27,842 nucleotides of DNA. Origin: CAZFYZ01 sp964523735 (lineage in GTDB: Bacteria; Armatimonadota; UBA5829). The position numbers and the translations under genes were made by a program. Positions 1-7,735 of the stretch are shown in pieces. The notes beneath the pieces were generated by a model. That model searched no databases. It had not been told where the DNA came from and was given only the letters and a program-made list of their open reading frames with translations. Location: contig CAZFYZ010000040.1 in assembly GCA_964523735.1 (NCBI GenBank), positions 1 to 27,842 on the forward strand. Reading direction: 5' to 3'. Numbering within the stretch: position 1 is the stretch's first letter; every line of letters starts with the position of its first letter.

Positions 1-1
1 C

Positions 2-37
2 AAGGCACGCGCTGCCCTGGATGACGAGAAGAGCTAG
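2..37 (+). CDS. 3' end of an upstream gene (partial)
   Basis: The frame starting at base 2 reads KARAALDDEKS and then TAG at 35-37. A clear intrinsic terminator follows about 40 bases later, so a + strand gene ending here is likely. Only eleven residues are visible, which is too few to name it. The third frame is also open to base 66, so the choice of frame is not certain. Confidence 0.3.
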   Translation, partial: KARAALDDEKS

Positions 38-76
38 AGCGGGCGCAAGTCCCAGAAGTCGAGACTAGCGAGTCAG

Positions 77-99
77 AGCCCCGGCATTCCGGGGCTTTT
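77..99 (+). terminator. Rho-independent terminator
   Basis: An 8-bp perfect stem, AGCCCCGG (77-84) pairing with CCGGGGCT (89-96), has a 4-base loop CATT and a TTTT tract at 96-99. It ends transcription of the gene lying before the window and isolates the RND operon promoter downstream. Confidence 0.85.
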
Positions 100-114
100 C
101 TGCGTCTGGAGCAT

Positions 115-144
115 TTGACGCCTCACTAATAGTTAAGGTATATT
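115..144 (+). promoter_or_regulatory. Probable promoter of the RND efflux operon
   Basis: TTGACG at 115-120, an 18-base spacer and TATATT at 139-144 form a good sigma-70-type promoter. It lies just after the upstream terminator and about 40 bases before the adaptor start codon. The -10 box lies inside an inverted repeat (134-151), which is where a repressor would block RNA polymerase. Confidence 0.6.
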
Positions 145-151
145 AACCTTA
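134..151. promoter_or_regulatory. Palindromic candidate operator over the -10 box
   Basis: TAAGGT (134-139) and ACCTTA (146-151) are a perfect 6-bp inverted repeat around ATATTA. The size and dyad symmetry fit the operators of MarR-family dimers, and a MarR gene is the last gene of the operon. Binding by that regulator is inference. Confidence 0.5.
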
Positions 152-181
152 TCTGCGCTGCGGCGCTTGATGAGGTTGTGT

Positions 182-1834
182 ATGGCCCGATGGGTTCGTG
201 TTCTTGCCCCGGTTCTCGTTCTGGCGGTCCTGATCGTGTGGCGTATCGATCAGAAGCGCACAGAAGACAAAGCACAGGCTGACCAGCGTGCGATGAGGAT
301 GAAGGCTCCTGCGGTCGTGACCCTTGCCTCCGCGCAGGTCAGAGATCTCGCCAGCACATTCGAGGCGACCGGCTCCGTCGAGGCGCCGCTCTCGGTCAAG
401 ATAGCGCCCAAGATCACCGGCAGGATCGATTATCTGGAGGTCCGCGAGGGAGACAGGGTTCATAAAGGCCAGGTTCTGGTCAGAATCGACGACTCCCAGG
501 TCGAGGCCAGCGTTCAGCAGGCAGCAGCCGCTCTCGCAGAGGCGCAATACCGGCTGGCTCAAGCCAAGTTGGGGCAGAACTCGGCGGATGTTTCGGTAGA
601 CACTCAGATCCGTCAGCAGAAGGCCGCCAAGGCAAGCGCCCAGGCTGACTACAACCAATCAGTCAAGAACTACGAAGCGCAGCTCGCCGACGCCCAGGCG
701 AAAATCGATGCAGCCAAGGCAGGCACCAGAAGCGCGCAAGCCAACCTCCAGAACGCCAAGATCAAGTATGAACGTGCGCAGACCCTGTTCAAGAAGGGTT
801 TTGTGGCACAGCAGCAGGTGGACGATGCTCAGGCTGCGCTCGAGGTCCAGCAGGCATCACTCGAAGTGACTGAGCAGCAGTTGAGCTCGGCGAAGCAGCA
901 GTACAGCATCACGAAGGAAAGAGCCGACGCCGACCGCGAGGCAGCGAAAGCCAAGCTTGAGCAGGCCAAAGCCTCAGTCGAATACGCCGAGGCGAATACC
1001 TCGCAGAAATCTGCCTACCGGCAGAGCCTGGATGCCCTGCGTGCGGGGGTCGATGCCGCGAAAGCTTCCCTGGCGAGCGCCAAGGCCAATCGCAGCGACA
1101 CAGTGCTCAAGTCACCGCTGGACGGTTTCGTAACCGGTCGGTACTCGGACCCTGGAGCCATCGCTTCCCCCACCCAACCGATTCTCGCGGTGCAATTCGT
1201 GAAGCAGGTCTGGGTGTCAATCTCCGTCCCCGATAGCGTATGCACAAAGATCCACATCGGTCAGCCCGCGACAATCAGGTTCGACGCGATACCCAACCGC
1301 GAGTTTGCCGCCAACGTGATCCAGATCAATCCCTCGGCCGATCCCCAGAGCCGGCAGTTCACCGTCAGAGTTGTCATGTCAAATGCCAACGGCCTGCTGA
1401 AGCCCGGGATGTTTGCACACGTCTCCCTGCAGACTGATCGCGTCGCCAACGCTGTGGTCGTGCCGCGAGAGGCAGTGAAGAGAGACCGATTGGGGGCCTA
1501 CGTGATGGCCCCCGATGCGCAGAGAAAGGCTACTCGAATCGCAGTGACGACAGGGGCCGAGGACACGGACTTCGTGAGTATCACCAGCGGCCTTGAGCCG
1601 GGGCAGAAGGTCGTGACGATCAGCTCCTCCCCCGTGCGGGAGGGGCAGATGCTGATGGAAGGTGGCGGCAAAGGCCGCGGAACCCCTCCCCAGCCCTCCC
1701 CTAAAGCGGGAGGGAGCACGTTCGTCGAAGACCGGACCCCTCCCCAGCCCTCCCCTAAAGAGGGAGGGGGCACGTATGGTGATAGGCCGACCCCTCCCCA
1801 ACCCTCCCCCACGGGGAGAGGGGGCACGCGATGA
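182..1834 (+). CDS. RND efflux periplasmic adaptor (HlyD/MFP family)
   Basis: This membrane-fusion protein would link the inner-membrane RND pump encoded next to an outer-membrane channel; no channel gene is seen here. Residues 2-20 form one N-terminal membrane anchor. A first half-lipoyl motif lies around 64-103 (IAPKITG, EGDRVHKGQVLVRID). A long Ala/Gln-rich coiled-coil hairpin spans about 106-305. The second half-lipoyl (LKSPLDGFVTG, about 309) and the beta-barrel and membrane-proximal domains follow. I chose ATG 182 because GAGG lies 6 bases upstream; TTG 167 and ATG 170 are in frame but lack a site. The C-terminal 50 residues (about 501-550) are low complexity and come from a 54-base-period DNA repeat. 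The stop codon overlaps the pump start (ATGA), so the two are probably translationally coupled. Protein length is 550 aa, long for the family because of the coiled coil and the tail. Confidence 0.92.
   Translation: MARWVRVLAPVLVLAVLIVWRIDQKRTEDKAQADQRAMRMKAPAVVTLASAQVRDLASTFEATGSVEAPLSVKIAPKITGRIDYLEVREGDRVHKGQVLVRIDDSQVEASVQQAAAALAEAQYRLAQAKLGQNSADVSVDTQIRQQKAAKASAQADYNQSVKNYEAQLADAQAKIDAAKAGTRSAQANLQNAKIKYERAQTLFKKGFVAQQQVDDAQAALEVQQASLEVTEQQLSSAKQQYSITKERADADREAAKAKLEQAKASVEYAEANTSQKSAYRQSLDALRAGVDAAKASLASAKANRSDTVLKSPLDGFVTGRYSDPGAIASPTQPILAVQFVKQVWVSISVPDSVCTKIHIGQPATIRFDAIPNREFAANVIQINPSADPQSRQFTVRVVMSNANGLLKPGMFAHVSLQTDRVANAVVVPREAVKRDRLGAYVMAPDAQRKATRIAVTTGAEDTDFVSITSGLEPGQKVVTISSSPVREGQMLMEGGGKGRGTPPQPSPKAGGSTFVEDRTPPQPSPKEGGGTYGDRPTPPQPSPTGRGGTR
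1683..1828 (+). repeat. Three GC-rich repeats, 54-base period, inside the adaptor gene
   Basis: Copies begin at 1683, 1737 and 1791, exactly 54 bases apart. Each opens with CCCCTCCCC and ends in GCACG. Copies 1 and 2 contain the inverted repeat CCCTCCC...GGGAGGG; copy 3 has CCCTCCCC...GGGGAGAGGG. They are read in frame as an 18-residue unit starting TPPQPSP. The mRNA could form three hairpins just before the pump start codon at 1831. Confidence 0.85.
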
Positions 1835-4800
1835 GCATAGCGCAATTCGCGGTAGCCAGACCAGTTGCGGTTGTCATGCGTATCGCGGCACTGGTGCTCC
1901 TGGGCGCCATCTGCCTGATGCGCCTGCCGGTCGATCTGCTGCCGAACGTCACGCTGCCCACTGTTGCTGTCATCACCCAGTGGCCTAACGTCGCGCCGGA
2001 GGAGATCGAGGCGCAGGTGACTCGTCCAATGGAGCGAGCCGTCTCATCGACACCGGGCATGTACCAGGTAACCTCATCGAGCATGGAAGGCAACTCCATG
2101 GTGCGCGTTCAGTTCCGCTGGGGCGTAGACATGGGACAGGCCGCTGTCGATGTAATGCAGCAGGTTGTGCGCGCGCAGAGGTCGTTCCCGGACGACCCGA
2201 CCCTCCAGACGCCGCTCGTCTTCAAAATGGATCCTACTCAGATGCCGATCCTGGTATTTGGAGTCTCCGGTATCGAGGATCCGGTCAAGCTCCGAATGCT
2301 CCTCGACAACCAGGTCACGCCGATGCTCGATTCCTGCGACGGAGTAGCGTCGGCGACAGTCACCGGCGGGCGCGAACGCGCGATTATAGTGAATGTCGAC
2401 CCCTACCGTCTTCGCGCACACCACATGTCACTCGCTGACGTGCAGCGGCGGCTGGTGCAGGAGAACCTCAACCTGCCGGCAGGGATAGCCAAGCAGGGGA
2501 AGACTGAGTACACGATTCGAAGTCTGGGCTGGTTCACCAGCCCAGAGGAGATCGCGAAGATCCCGCTGGGCTCCTTCAACGGCCATCTTGTGACCATCGG
2601 CGACGTCGCGTCTGTCGAGGACTCACACAGCGAGGTTCGGCTTCATACCAGGCTCAATGGCAAGCCATCAGCAGGAATCGTCATAACGAAGCAGAGCGGC
2701 GCCAACACAATCAGCACCGCCAAAGCCGTGTTCGCGAAGCTGGAACGCGTTCGCAAGCTGTATCCTGACCTCAAGTTTGGTTTGGCCTACGATCAGGCGC
2801 AGTTCATAAGGGCTTCGGTGGACAACGTTCGCGATGCCGCGATCATCGGCGGCGTACTAGCCGTGCTGATCCTGCTCTTCTTCCTGCGAAACGTTCGCAG
2901 CACTCTAGTCGTTGCGCTCTCGATACCGACCTCCATCATATCAACCTTTGCACTCCTGTACATGTGCGGGTTCACGATCAACACGATGTCGCTGGGAGGG
3001 TTGGCGCTCGCCACAGGCCTGATAGTGGACGATGCGGTCGTGGTCCTGGAGAACATCTTCCGGCACATAGAGCGCGACAAGAAGACAGCGCGAGAAGCTG
3101 CGGTCACCGGCACTAACGAGATTCTCTCAGCAGTCGTAGCGTCCACCTGGACAGTAATGGTCGTGTTTCTGCCTCTGCTCCTGATCAGAGGTCAGGCCGG
3201 GCAGATGTACACGCAGTTCGCGCTAGTGGTAGTCTTCTCTCTCGCGGTCTCGCTGCTGGACGCAACCACGGTTGTGCCGATGCTGGCAACGCGGTTCATT
3301 TCCGGCGAGGCACATCACGAGACTCTGGCAACCGCCGCCGATCATCCGAGCGTGCTCATGCGAGCATTTCATTGGAGCGGACAGCGGCTCGAGGCGCTTG
3401 ACTCGAGCTATCGTCGTGGACTACACTGGGCGATCCACCACCGGATGCAGACACTCTCGGCAGCTCTGGCTATCACTCTTGGCGCGGTGCTTCTTGTCCC
3501 AATGATCGGGACAGAGATCATGCCGATGACCGACAGCGGCGACTTCACCGTCCGAGTCAAGATGCCAGTCGGGACGGCTTTGTCAGAAACCAACAAAGCG
3601 ATGCTGCAGGTCGAGCGAATTGTTCGTGCAAACCCCAATGTGATGACCGCGTTCTCCGCAGCGGGCTCGAGCTTGAGCATGCGCGGCACGGGAACTACTC
3701 TCCGGCCCTATCAGGGCTCTGTGATGGTGAAGCTCAAGGAGAATCGTACGCAGTCCACACTGGAGATCATTCGCGATCTGCGCAAGAAGCTCGCGCAGAT
3801 TCCGGGAGTCGCGGCCCGGCCCGACCAGAACGATATCGTCACCCAGATCATGACAGGCGGGGCAACCAACGTCGAGATCGATATATTCGGCGATGACCTG
3901 AGCAGACTATCGGCCCTCTCGCGGGAGGTGATGGCGCGGCTGCGGGGCATACCGGGACTGGAGAACCTCGATGTGAACTGGCAGGAGGCGATGCCGGAGA
4001 TCCAGTGGAAAGTTGACCGAGACAGAGCCCAGCAGTTGGGAGTCAGCTTCAAGGACGTAGCTGACACGATCAACACCGCAACCAACGGCAGCATATCATC
4101 CTATTATCAAGAAAAGGGTTTCCNNNNNNNNNNGCACGAACGCAAGACCGTCCCCGCGATGAGCGATCTAGTCGTGAAGTCTGGCCCGGCGGGGACGTCC
4201 ACGGGTGAGGTCGTCCTCAGCCAGGTAGCAACCCCGATCTACGGCATGGGCCCGAGTGAGATCACCCGCATGGACCGTCAGCGCTACGTAGCAGTCGTCG
4301 GAGTTCCTCAGGGCCGGTCCACGGGTGAGATCCAGGCAGACATCGAGAAGGCACTGGAGGGCTTTCAGATGCCCACCGGCTACTACTGGGATTGGGGGGT
4401 GAACCTCAAACGCGCCAAGGAGGAGTTCAGCGGAATGTGGGTCGCGGTGTTCCTGGCGATCGCCCTGATCTACATGCTTCTGGCATCGCAGTTCGAGTCG
4501 TTCGCGCACCCTCTAACTATCCTGTTCTCCGTCCCGCTTGCCGGAGCGGGAGTTATCCTGGCCATGTTCCTTACGGGCCGCGCGTTCGGGCTGACGGCGT
4601 TCATTGGAGTCCTCATGCTAGTAGGGATCGTTGTTAAGAACGGGATTCTGCTCGTAGACTACACCAACACCCTCCGCCACCGCGGGATGATGCGCGAGGA
4701 CGCTTTGCTGGCAGCCGGGCCCACGCGTCTGCGACCCATCCTGATGACCGCATCCGCCGCTGTGTTCGGAATGCTGCCCCTCGCACTGGCCATTGGCAAG

Positions 4801-4953
4801 GGCTCGGAGGTGCAGGCTCCGATGGCGACGGCGGTTATAGGAGGTCTGTGCACATCGACCGTCCTGACGCTCTTCGTTGTGCCGGTGGTCTATTCTCTGC
4901 TCGATGACGCGGCGAGGCGGCTCCGGGGAAAGGGGGAGTCCAGTGATGGATGA
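1831..4953 (+). CDS. RND-family efflux pump (HAE/AcrB-like), gap inside
   Basis: This is a proton-driven inner-membrane exporter that works with the adaptor upstream. It is about 1,040 residues with the two-fold RND layout: TM1 near residues 12-30, a porter domain, TM2-7, a second porter domain and TM8-12. The proton-relay aspartates of TM4 are visible as D400-D401 in GLIVDDAVVVLENI. The TM10 lysine is K936 in GIVVKNGILLVDY. The N-terminus (VARPVAVVM, LPVDLLPNV) is typical. Substrate cannot be told; drugs, solvents or lipids are all possible. Ten N at 4124-4133 fall in the second porter domain. The frame stays open across them, but the true gap is probably longer. The end overlaps the MarR start by 8 bases. 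Confidence 0.95.
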   Translation: MSIAQFAVARPVAVVMRIAALVLLGAICLMRLPVDLLPNVTLPTVAVITQWPNVAPEEIEAQVTRPMERAVSSTPGMYQVTSSSMEGNSMVRVQFRWGVDMGQAAVDVMQQVVRAQRSFPDDPTLQTPLVFKMDPTQMPILVFGVSGIEDPVKLRMLLDNQVTPMLDSCDGVASATVTGGRERAIIVNVDPYRLRAHHMSLADVQRRLVQENLNLPAGIAKQGKTEYTIRSLGWFTSPEEIAKIPLGSFNGHLVTIGDVASVEDSHSEVRLHTRLNGKPSAGIVITKQSGANTISTAKAVFAKLERVRKLYPDLKFGLAYDQAQFIRASVDNVRDAAIIGGVLAVLILLFFLRNVRSTLVVALSIPTSIISTFALLYMCGFTINTMSLGGLALATGLIVDDAVVVLENIFRHIERDKKTAREAAVTGTNEILSAVVASTWTVMVVFLPLLLIRGQAGQMYTQFALVVVFSLAVSLLDATTVVPMLATRFISGEAHHETLATAADHPSVLMRAFHWSGQRLEALDSSYRRGLHWAIHHRMQTLSAALAITLGAVLLVPMIGTEIMPMTDSGDFTVRVKMPVGTALSETNKAMLQVERIVRANPNVMTAFSAAGSSLSMRGTGTTLRPYQGSVMVKLKENRTQSTLEIIRDLRKKLAQIPGVAARPDQNDIVTQIMTGGATNVEIDIFGDDLSRLSALSREVMARLRGIPGLENLDVNWQEAMPEIQWKVDRDRAQQLGVSFKDVADTINTATNGSISSYYQEKGFXXXXHERKTVPAMSDLVVKSGPAGTSTGEVVLSQVATPIYGMGPSEITRMDRQRYVAVVGVPQGRSTGEIQADIEKALEGFQMPTGYYWDWGVNLKRAKEEFSGMWVAVFLAIALIYMLLASQFESFAHPLTILFSVPLAGAGVILAMFLTGRAFGLTAFIGVLMLVGIVVKNGILLVDYTNTLRHRGMMREDALLAAGPTRLRPILMTASAAVFGMLPLALAIGKGSEVQAPMATAVIGGLCTSTVLTLFVVPVVYSLLDDAARRLRGKGESSDG
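4124..4133. other. Assembly gap (10 N) within the RND gene
   Basis: Ten consecutive N interrupt the RND pump gene, between codons for QEKGF and HERKT. A round number of N is the usual filler for a gap of unknown size. RND relatives normally have about ten residues at this point (a strand like QYPIYVQLPE), while the filler gives only four codons. Confidence 0.95.
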
Positions 4954-5383
4954 TGGCATTCGTGGCCAGGCAGCGGCAGTGACTCTGCTGATCCCAAGTG
5001 TGATGCGCAAGCTGTTCGCTATCGAGGACGATCCCGCCGCCGAGTTGCCGATAGGTCAGATACGCCTCTGCGCGGTGCTGCAGGAGGGACCCAAGCCGAT
5101 GTCATCGTGCAGCGCGGAGCTTGGCGTCTCCCTGAGCGCAACATGCCAACTCGCCGACCGGCTGGAGAGAGCGGGCATGGTGGAGCGAGTATGCGAACCG
5201 GGCGACAGGCGCGTCAAGTGCCTGCAGCTTACGGATCGGGGGCGGGATGTAATGGGCGCCCGCCGTGAGCATCGTGTTCAGCGGGCCGAGCAAGCGCTGT
5301 CCAGCCTCAGCCAAGCTGAACGAGCGGGCATTGTCTCGGCGCTTGAGGCGCTCCTGCAAGCAAGTTCCGTTGTCTCGGAGTAA
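4946..5383 (+). CDS. MarR-family transcriptional regulator
   Basis: The 145-residue protein has a winged helix-turn-helix with a recognition helix near LGVSLSATCQLADRLERAG. The wing motif GDRRVKCLQLTDRG includes D87-R88-R89, the MarR-type DRR. MarR proteins are dimers that usually repress a nearby operon and release DNA when a ligand binds. ATG 4946 was chosen because GGGGGAG lies 7 bases upstream; it overlaps the pump stop codon. As the last gene of the efflux operon it probably controls it, and the palindrome at 134-151 is the best candidate site. The ligand is unknown. Confidence 0.88.
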   Translation: MDDGIRGQAAAVTLLIPSVMRKLFAIEDDPAAELPIGQIRLCAVLQEGPKPMSSCSAELGVSLSATCQLADRLERAGMVERVCEPGDRRVKCLQLTDRGRDVMGARREHRVQRAEQALSSLSQAERAGIVSALEALLQASSVVSE

Positions 5384-5454
5384 CGCTGACCCCAGATCAC
5401 GCCAAGTTCCACCGTCTCGGGTCGATGATCTTCCCCTCTCGTGCAGCGCAACCC

Positions 5455-5484
5455 TATACTAGAGGCGTGTGTTTGGGGTATAAT
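5455..5484 (+). promoter_or_regulatory. Possible guaB promoter
   Basis: A consensus -10 TATAAT lies at 5479-5484, 41 bases before the guaB start, and a second -10-like TATACT at 5455-5460. No convincing -35 is found for either. TTGGGG (5473-5478) and CCCCAA (5505-5510) are an inverted repeat around the likely start of transcription and may affect regulation. Confidence 0.4.
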
Positions 5485-5524
5485 GGTCGTTAACATCCCA
5501 AAATCCCCAAGCACGAGGTGACCA

Positions 5525-7078
5525 ATGGCCGTAGAGAAGAAAAGACTCCCTGATGCAGCTCCTATCGAGAAAGACGGCCTGTCGGGAGATGAGCTGTTCT
5601 CCCGTGGCAAGGGACTCACCTACGACGATTTCATCGTCCTGCCCGGCTTCATCGACTTCCAGGCAAGCGAAGTCGACCTGGAGACCCATGTCACCCGCAA
5701 CATCAAGATCAAACGACCCCTCGTAAGCTCGCCGATGGACACGGTCACCGAATGGAAGATGGCGGTTTACCTGGCGCTTCTTGGCGGGATAGGGATTATC
5801 CACTACAACAACAGCATCGACGCACAAGTGGAGCACGTGCGCAAGGTGAAGCGCTTTGAGAACGGGTTCATAGTTGACCCGGTCGTCTTGAGCCCCAGCA
5901 ACACGGTCAGTGACGTCGACAATATCAAGAGGGAGCATGGTTTTTCCGGGATCCCAATCACGGAGGACGGAACACTGGGCTCGAAACTGGTCGGGATCAT
6001 AACGAACCGCGACATAGACTTCGAAAAAGACCGCTCGCGGCCACTCTCCGATGTGATGACCAAGGAGCTTGTCACCGCGCGAGAGGGAGTCACCCTCCAC
6101 GACGCGAACCAGATTATCAAGGGTTCAAAGAAGGGCAAACTGCCGGTGGTTGATGACCAGTTCAGGCTGGTGGCACTGCTCTCTCGCAGGGACCTGCTCA
6201 CCAACAAGGACTTTCCTTACGCGTCAAAGAGCACAGGTAAGCAGCTTCTAGCGGGCGCCGCCGTATCTACCAGGCTAGAGGACCGCGAGCGTGTGGAAGC
6301 CTTGGCGGACGCTGGCGTTGACGTGATCCTCATCGACTCCGCGCAGGGCTACTCGGCCTACCAGATCGAGATGATCAAGTTCATCAAGAGCCACTTCCCG
6401 AACATCGAGGTTATCGCGGGCAACGTGGTATCGACAGACCAGTCTCGTGCGCTGATCGAGGCAGGCGCGGACTCGCTGCGAATCGGCATGGGGCCGGGCT
6501 CTATCTGCATCACCCAGACGATGATGGCAGTCGGCAGACCGCAGGCGACTGCAGTCTACAAGTGCGCCAGGCTCGGCAACGAATACGGCGTACCGGTGAT
6601 TGCAGATGGCGGCATCCAGGGGATCGGGCACATCGCAAAGGCGATGTCCGCAGGGGCCGGCGCCGTGATGGCAGGGTACCTGTTGGCTGGGACATCCGAA
6701 TCACCAGGGGAGTACTTCTACGAGAACGGGATGCGAGTAAAGCGTTACAGGGGTATGGCAAGCGTAGAGGCAATGACCGCGGGCGGTGGCAAGCGCTATC
6801 TGAGCGAGGACGACAAGGTAGTTGTTCCGCAAGGGGTCACTGGAACGGTTCTCGACCGAGGCTCGCTGGTGGACTACGTTCCCTACCTGATGAAGGGTCT
6901 GCAACAGGCATTCCAGGACATGGGACATCATTCAGTAGCCAGACTGCACGAGGCGCTGCACTCAGGTGATCTGCGTTTCGAGCACCGCACTGCCGCCGCA
7001 CAGGCCGAGGGGACGGTCCACAGCCTTCACTCGTTCAGCCCGCCAAAGCTCGGGCGGATCGCGCTGGAAAATTTCTGA
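5525..7078 (+). CDS. guaB: IMP dehydrogenase (eukaryote-like type)
   Basis: It oxidises IMP to XMP with NAD+, the committed step of GMP synthesis. The start ATG follows GAGGTG by 4 bases. The N-terminus GLTYDDFIVLPG and LVSSPMDTVTE are IMPDH signatures. A CBS-pair (Bateman) domain occupies about residues 115-230. The catalytic loop is GMGPGSICITQ with Cys328, and the flap contains KVVVPQGVTG and RGSLVDYVPYL. The ITQ after the cysteine, the Q436 of PQGVTG, the HGFSGIPIT stretch and the end EGTVHSLHSF resemble animal IMPDH more than the usual bacterial enzymes (TTR, AEGVEG). At 517 aa it also matches the eukaryotic length. It appears to be a single-gene unit between the efflux operon and a regulator gene. 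Confidence 0.96.
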   Translation: MAVEKKRLPDAAPIEKDGLSGDELFSRGKGLTYDDFIVLPGFIDFQASEVDLETHVTRNIKIKRPLVSSPMDTVTEWKMAVYLALLGGIGIIHYNNSIDAQVEHVRKVKRFENGFIVDPVVLSPSNTVSDVDNIKREHGFSGIPITEDGTLGSKLVGIITNRDIDFEKDRSRPLSDVMTKELVTAREGVTLHDANQIIKGSKKGKLPVVDDQFRLVALLSRRDLLTNKDFPYASKSTGKQLLAGAAVSTRLEDRERVEALADAGVDVILIDSAQGYSAYQIEMIKFIKSHFPNIEVIAGNVVSTDQSRALIEAGADSLRIGMGPGSICITQTMMAVGRPQATAVYKCARLGNEYGVPVIADGGIQGIGHIAKAMSAGAGAVMAGYLLAGTSESPGEYFYENGMRVKRYRGMASVEAMTAGGGKRYLSEDDKVVVPQGVTGTVLDRGSLVDYVPYLMKGLQQAFQDMGHHSVARLHEALHSGDLRFEHRTAAAQAEGTVHSLHSFSPPKLGRIALENF

Positions 7079-7089
7079 TCGAGGTTCTA

Positions 7090-7118
7090 TTGACTCTGCA
7101 CTTCTGCAGTGGTATCCT
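7090..7118 (+). promoter_or_regulatory. Promoter of the RsbW-like gene
   Basis: TTGACT (7090-7095), a 17-base spacer and TATCCT (7113-7118) match the sigma-70 pattern and lie just after the guaB stop. The predicted start of transcription (about 7125) falls in the first arm of an inverted repeat. Confidence 0.6.
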
Positions 7119-7121
7119 CAA

Positions 7122-7149
7122 CATGTTGCTGTAACAAAGCTGCAACATG
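7122..7149. promoter_or_regulatory. Inverted repeat at the transcription start (operator or hairpin)
   Basis: CATGTTGC (7122-7129) and GCAACATG (7142-7149) are a perfect 8-bp inverted repeat with 12 bases between. TGTAAC occurs at 7130-7135 and again at 7152-7157. The position right after the -10 box suggests a repressor site or an mRNA 5' hairpin. Confidence 0.4.
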
Positions 7150-7177
7150 ATTGTAACCTGTAAGGTAAGACCAGACT

Positions 7178-7732
7178 ATGGCCGAAGCAGTTCATGCGGC
7201 CCCTCGGACAACTACTCTGCAGGACGCGGAACCGGTGATCCCAAGCATTCTGGATAAGGAAGGCAGGCTTCTGGACGCGTGTCGCGTCGAGCAGGAGTTT
7301 GGCCTGCGCGTACGCGAGCTTGACCCAGAAGCGTGGGACATGGATGTTTTCACCCTCCCATCGGTCGGCACACATTGCCGCGAAGCCAGGGCACGTGTTG
7401 ATCGGGTCGCAGGGGCCATAGGCATGTCGTCGATCGATCGGGCCGACGTGATGCTCGCCGTGGGTGAAGCTGTCAGCAACGCCATCCGCCACGGCAATCG
7501 ATCGAACCCCGAGGGCTCGTTCACGATCTGCTGTATGGCTACCGCGGAGACGCTCTACGTTTCAGTGAGCGATCCGGGGGCTGGATTCGACCCCGATCAT
7601 CTGCCGCGTATGGATGACGCACTCCTGCTGGAGAGCGGACGAGGAGTGCACTGCATGAATGCGGTCATGGATGAGGTCACATTCGATTTCTCGTCGGGCA
7701 CGACCGTAAGGATGATGAAGATCCGCCGCTAG
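7178..7732 (+). CDS. RsbW-like serine kinase / anti-sigma ATPase
   Basis: The 184-residue protein has a C-terminal GHKL ATPase fold of the HATPase_c_2 type. The N box is GEAVSNAIRHGN with E97 and N101. The G1 box is DPGAGFDPDH from D132 and the G2 box ESGRGVHCMN from E152. Proteins of this size with this fold usually bind a sigma factor or phosphorylate an anti-sigma antagonist (RsbV-like). No sigma factor or antagonist gene lies beside it, so its partner is unknown. The N-terminal 60 residues do not resemble a domain I know. It has its own promoter at 7090-7118 and a weak ribosome site (AAGGT, 11 bases before ATG). It converges on the - strand isomerase gene with 3 bases between stop codons. 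Confidence 0.8.
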   Translation: MAEAVHAAPRTTTLQDAEPVIPSILDKEGRLLDACRVEQEFGLRVRELDPEAWDMDVFTLPSVGTHCREARARVDRVAGAIGMSSIDRADVMLAVGEAVSNAIRHGNRSNPEGSFTICCMATAETLYVSVSDPGAGFDPDHLPRMDDALLLESGRGVHCMNAVMDEVTFDFSSGTTVRMMKIRR

Positions 7733-7735
7733 AGC

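Noticed and set aside
1498..2099. - strand frames rich in GGLGRG and GEGWGGV motifs opposite the adaptor gene
   Set aside because: They come from the reverse reading of the GC repeat at 1683-1828. The + strand adaptor and pump frames explain the region.
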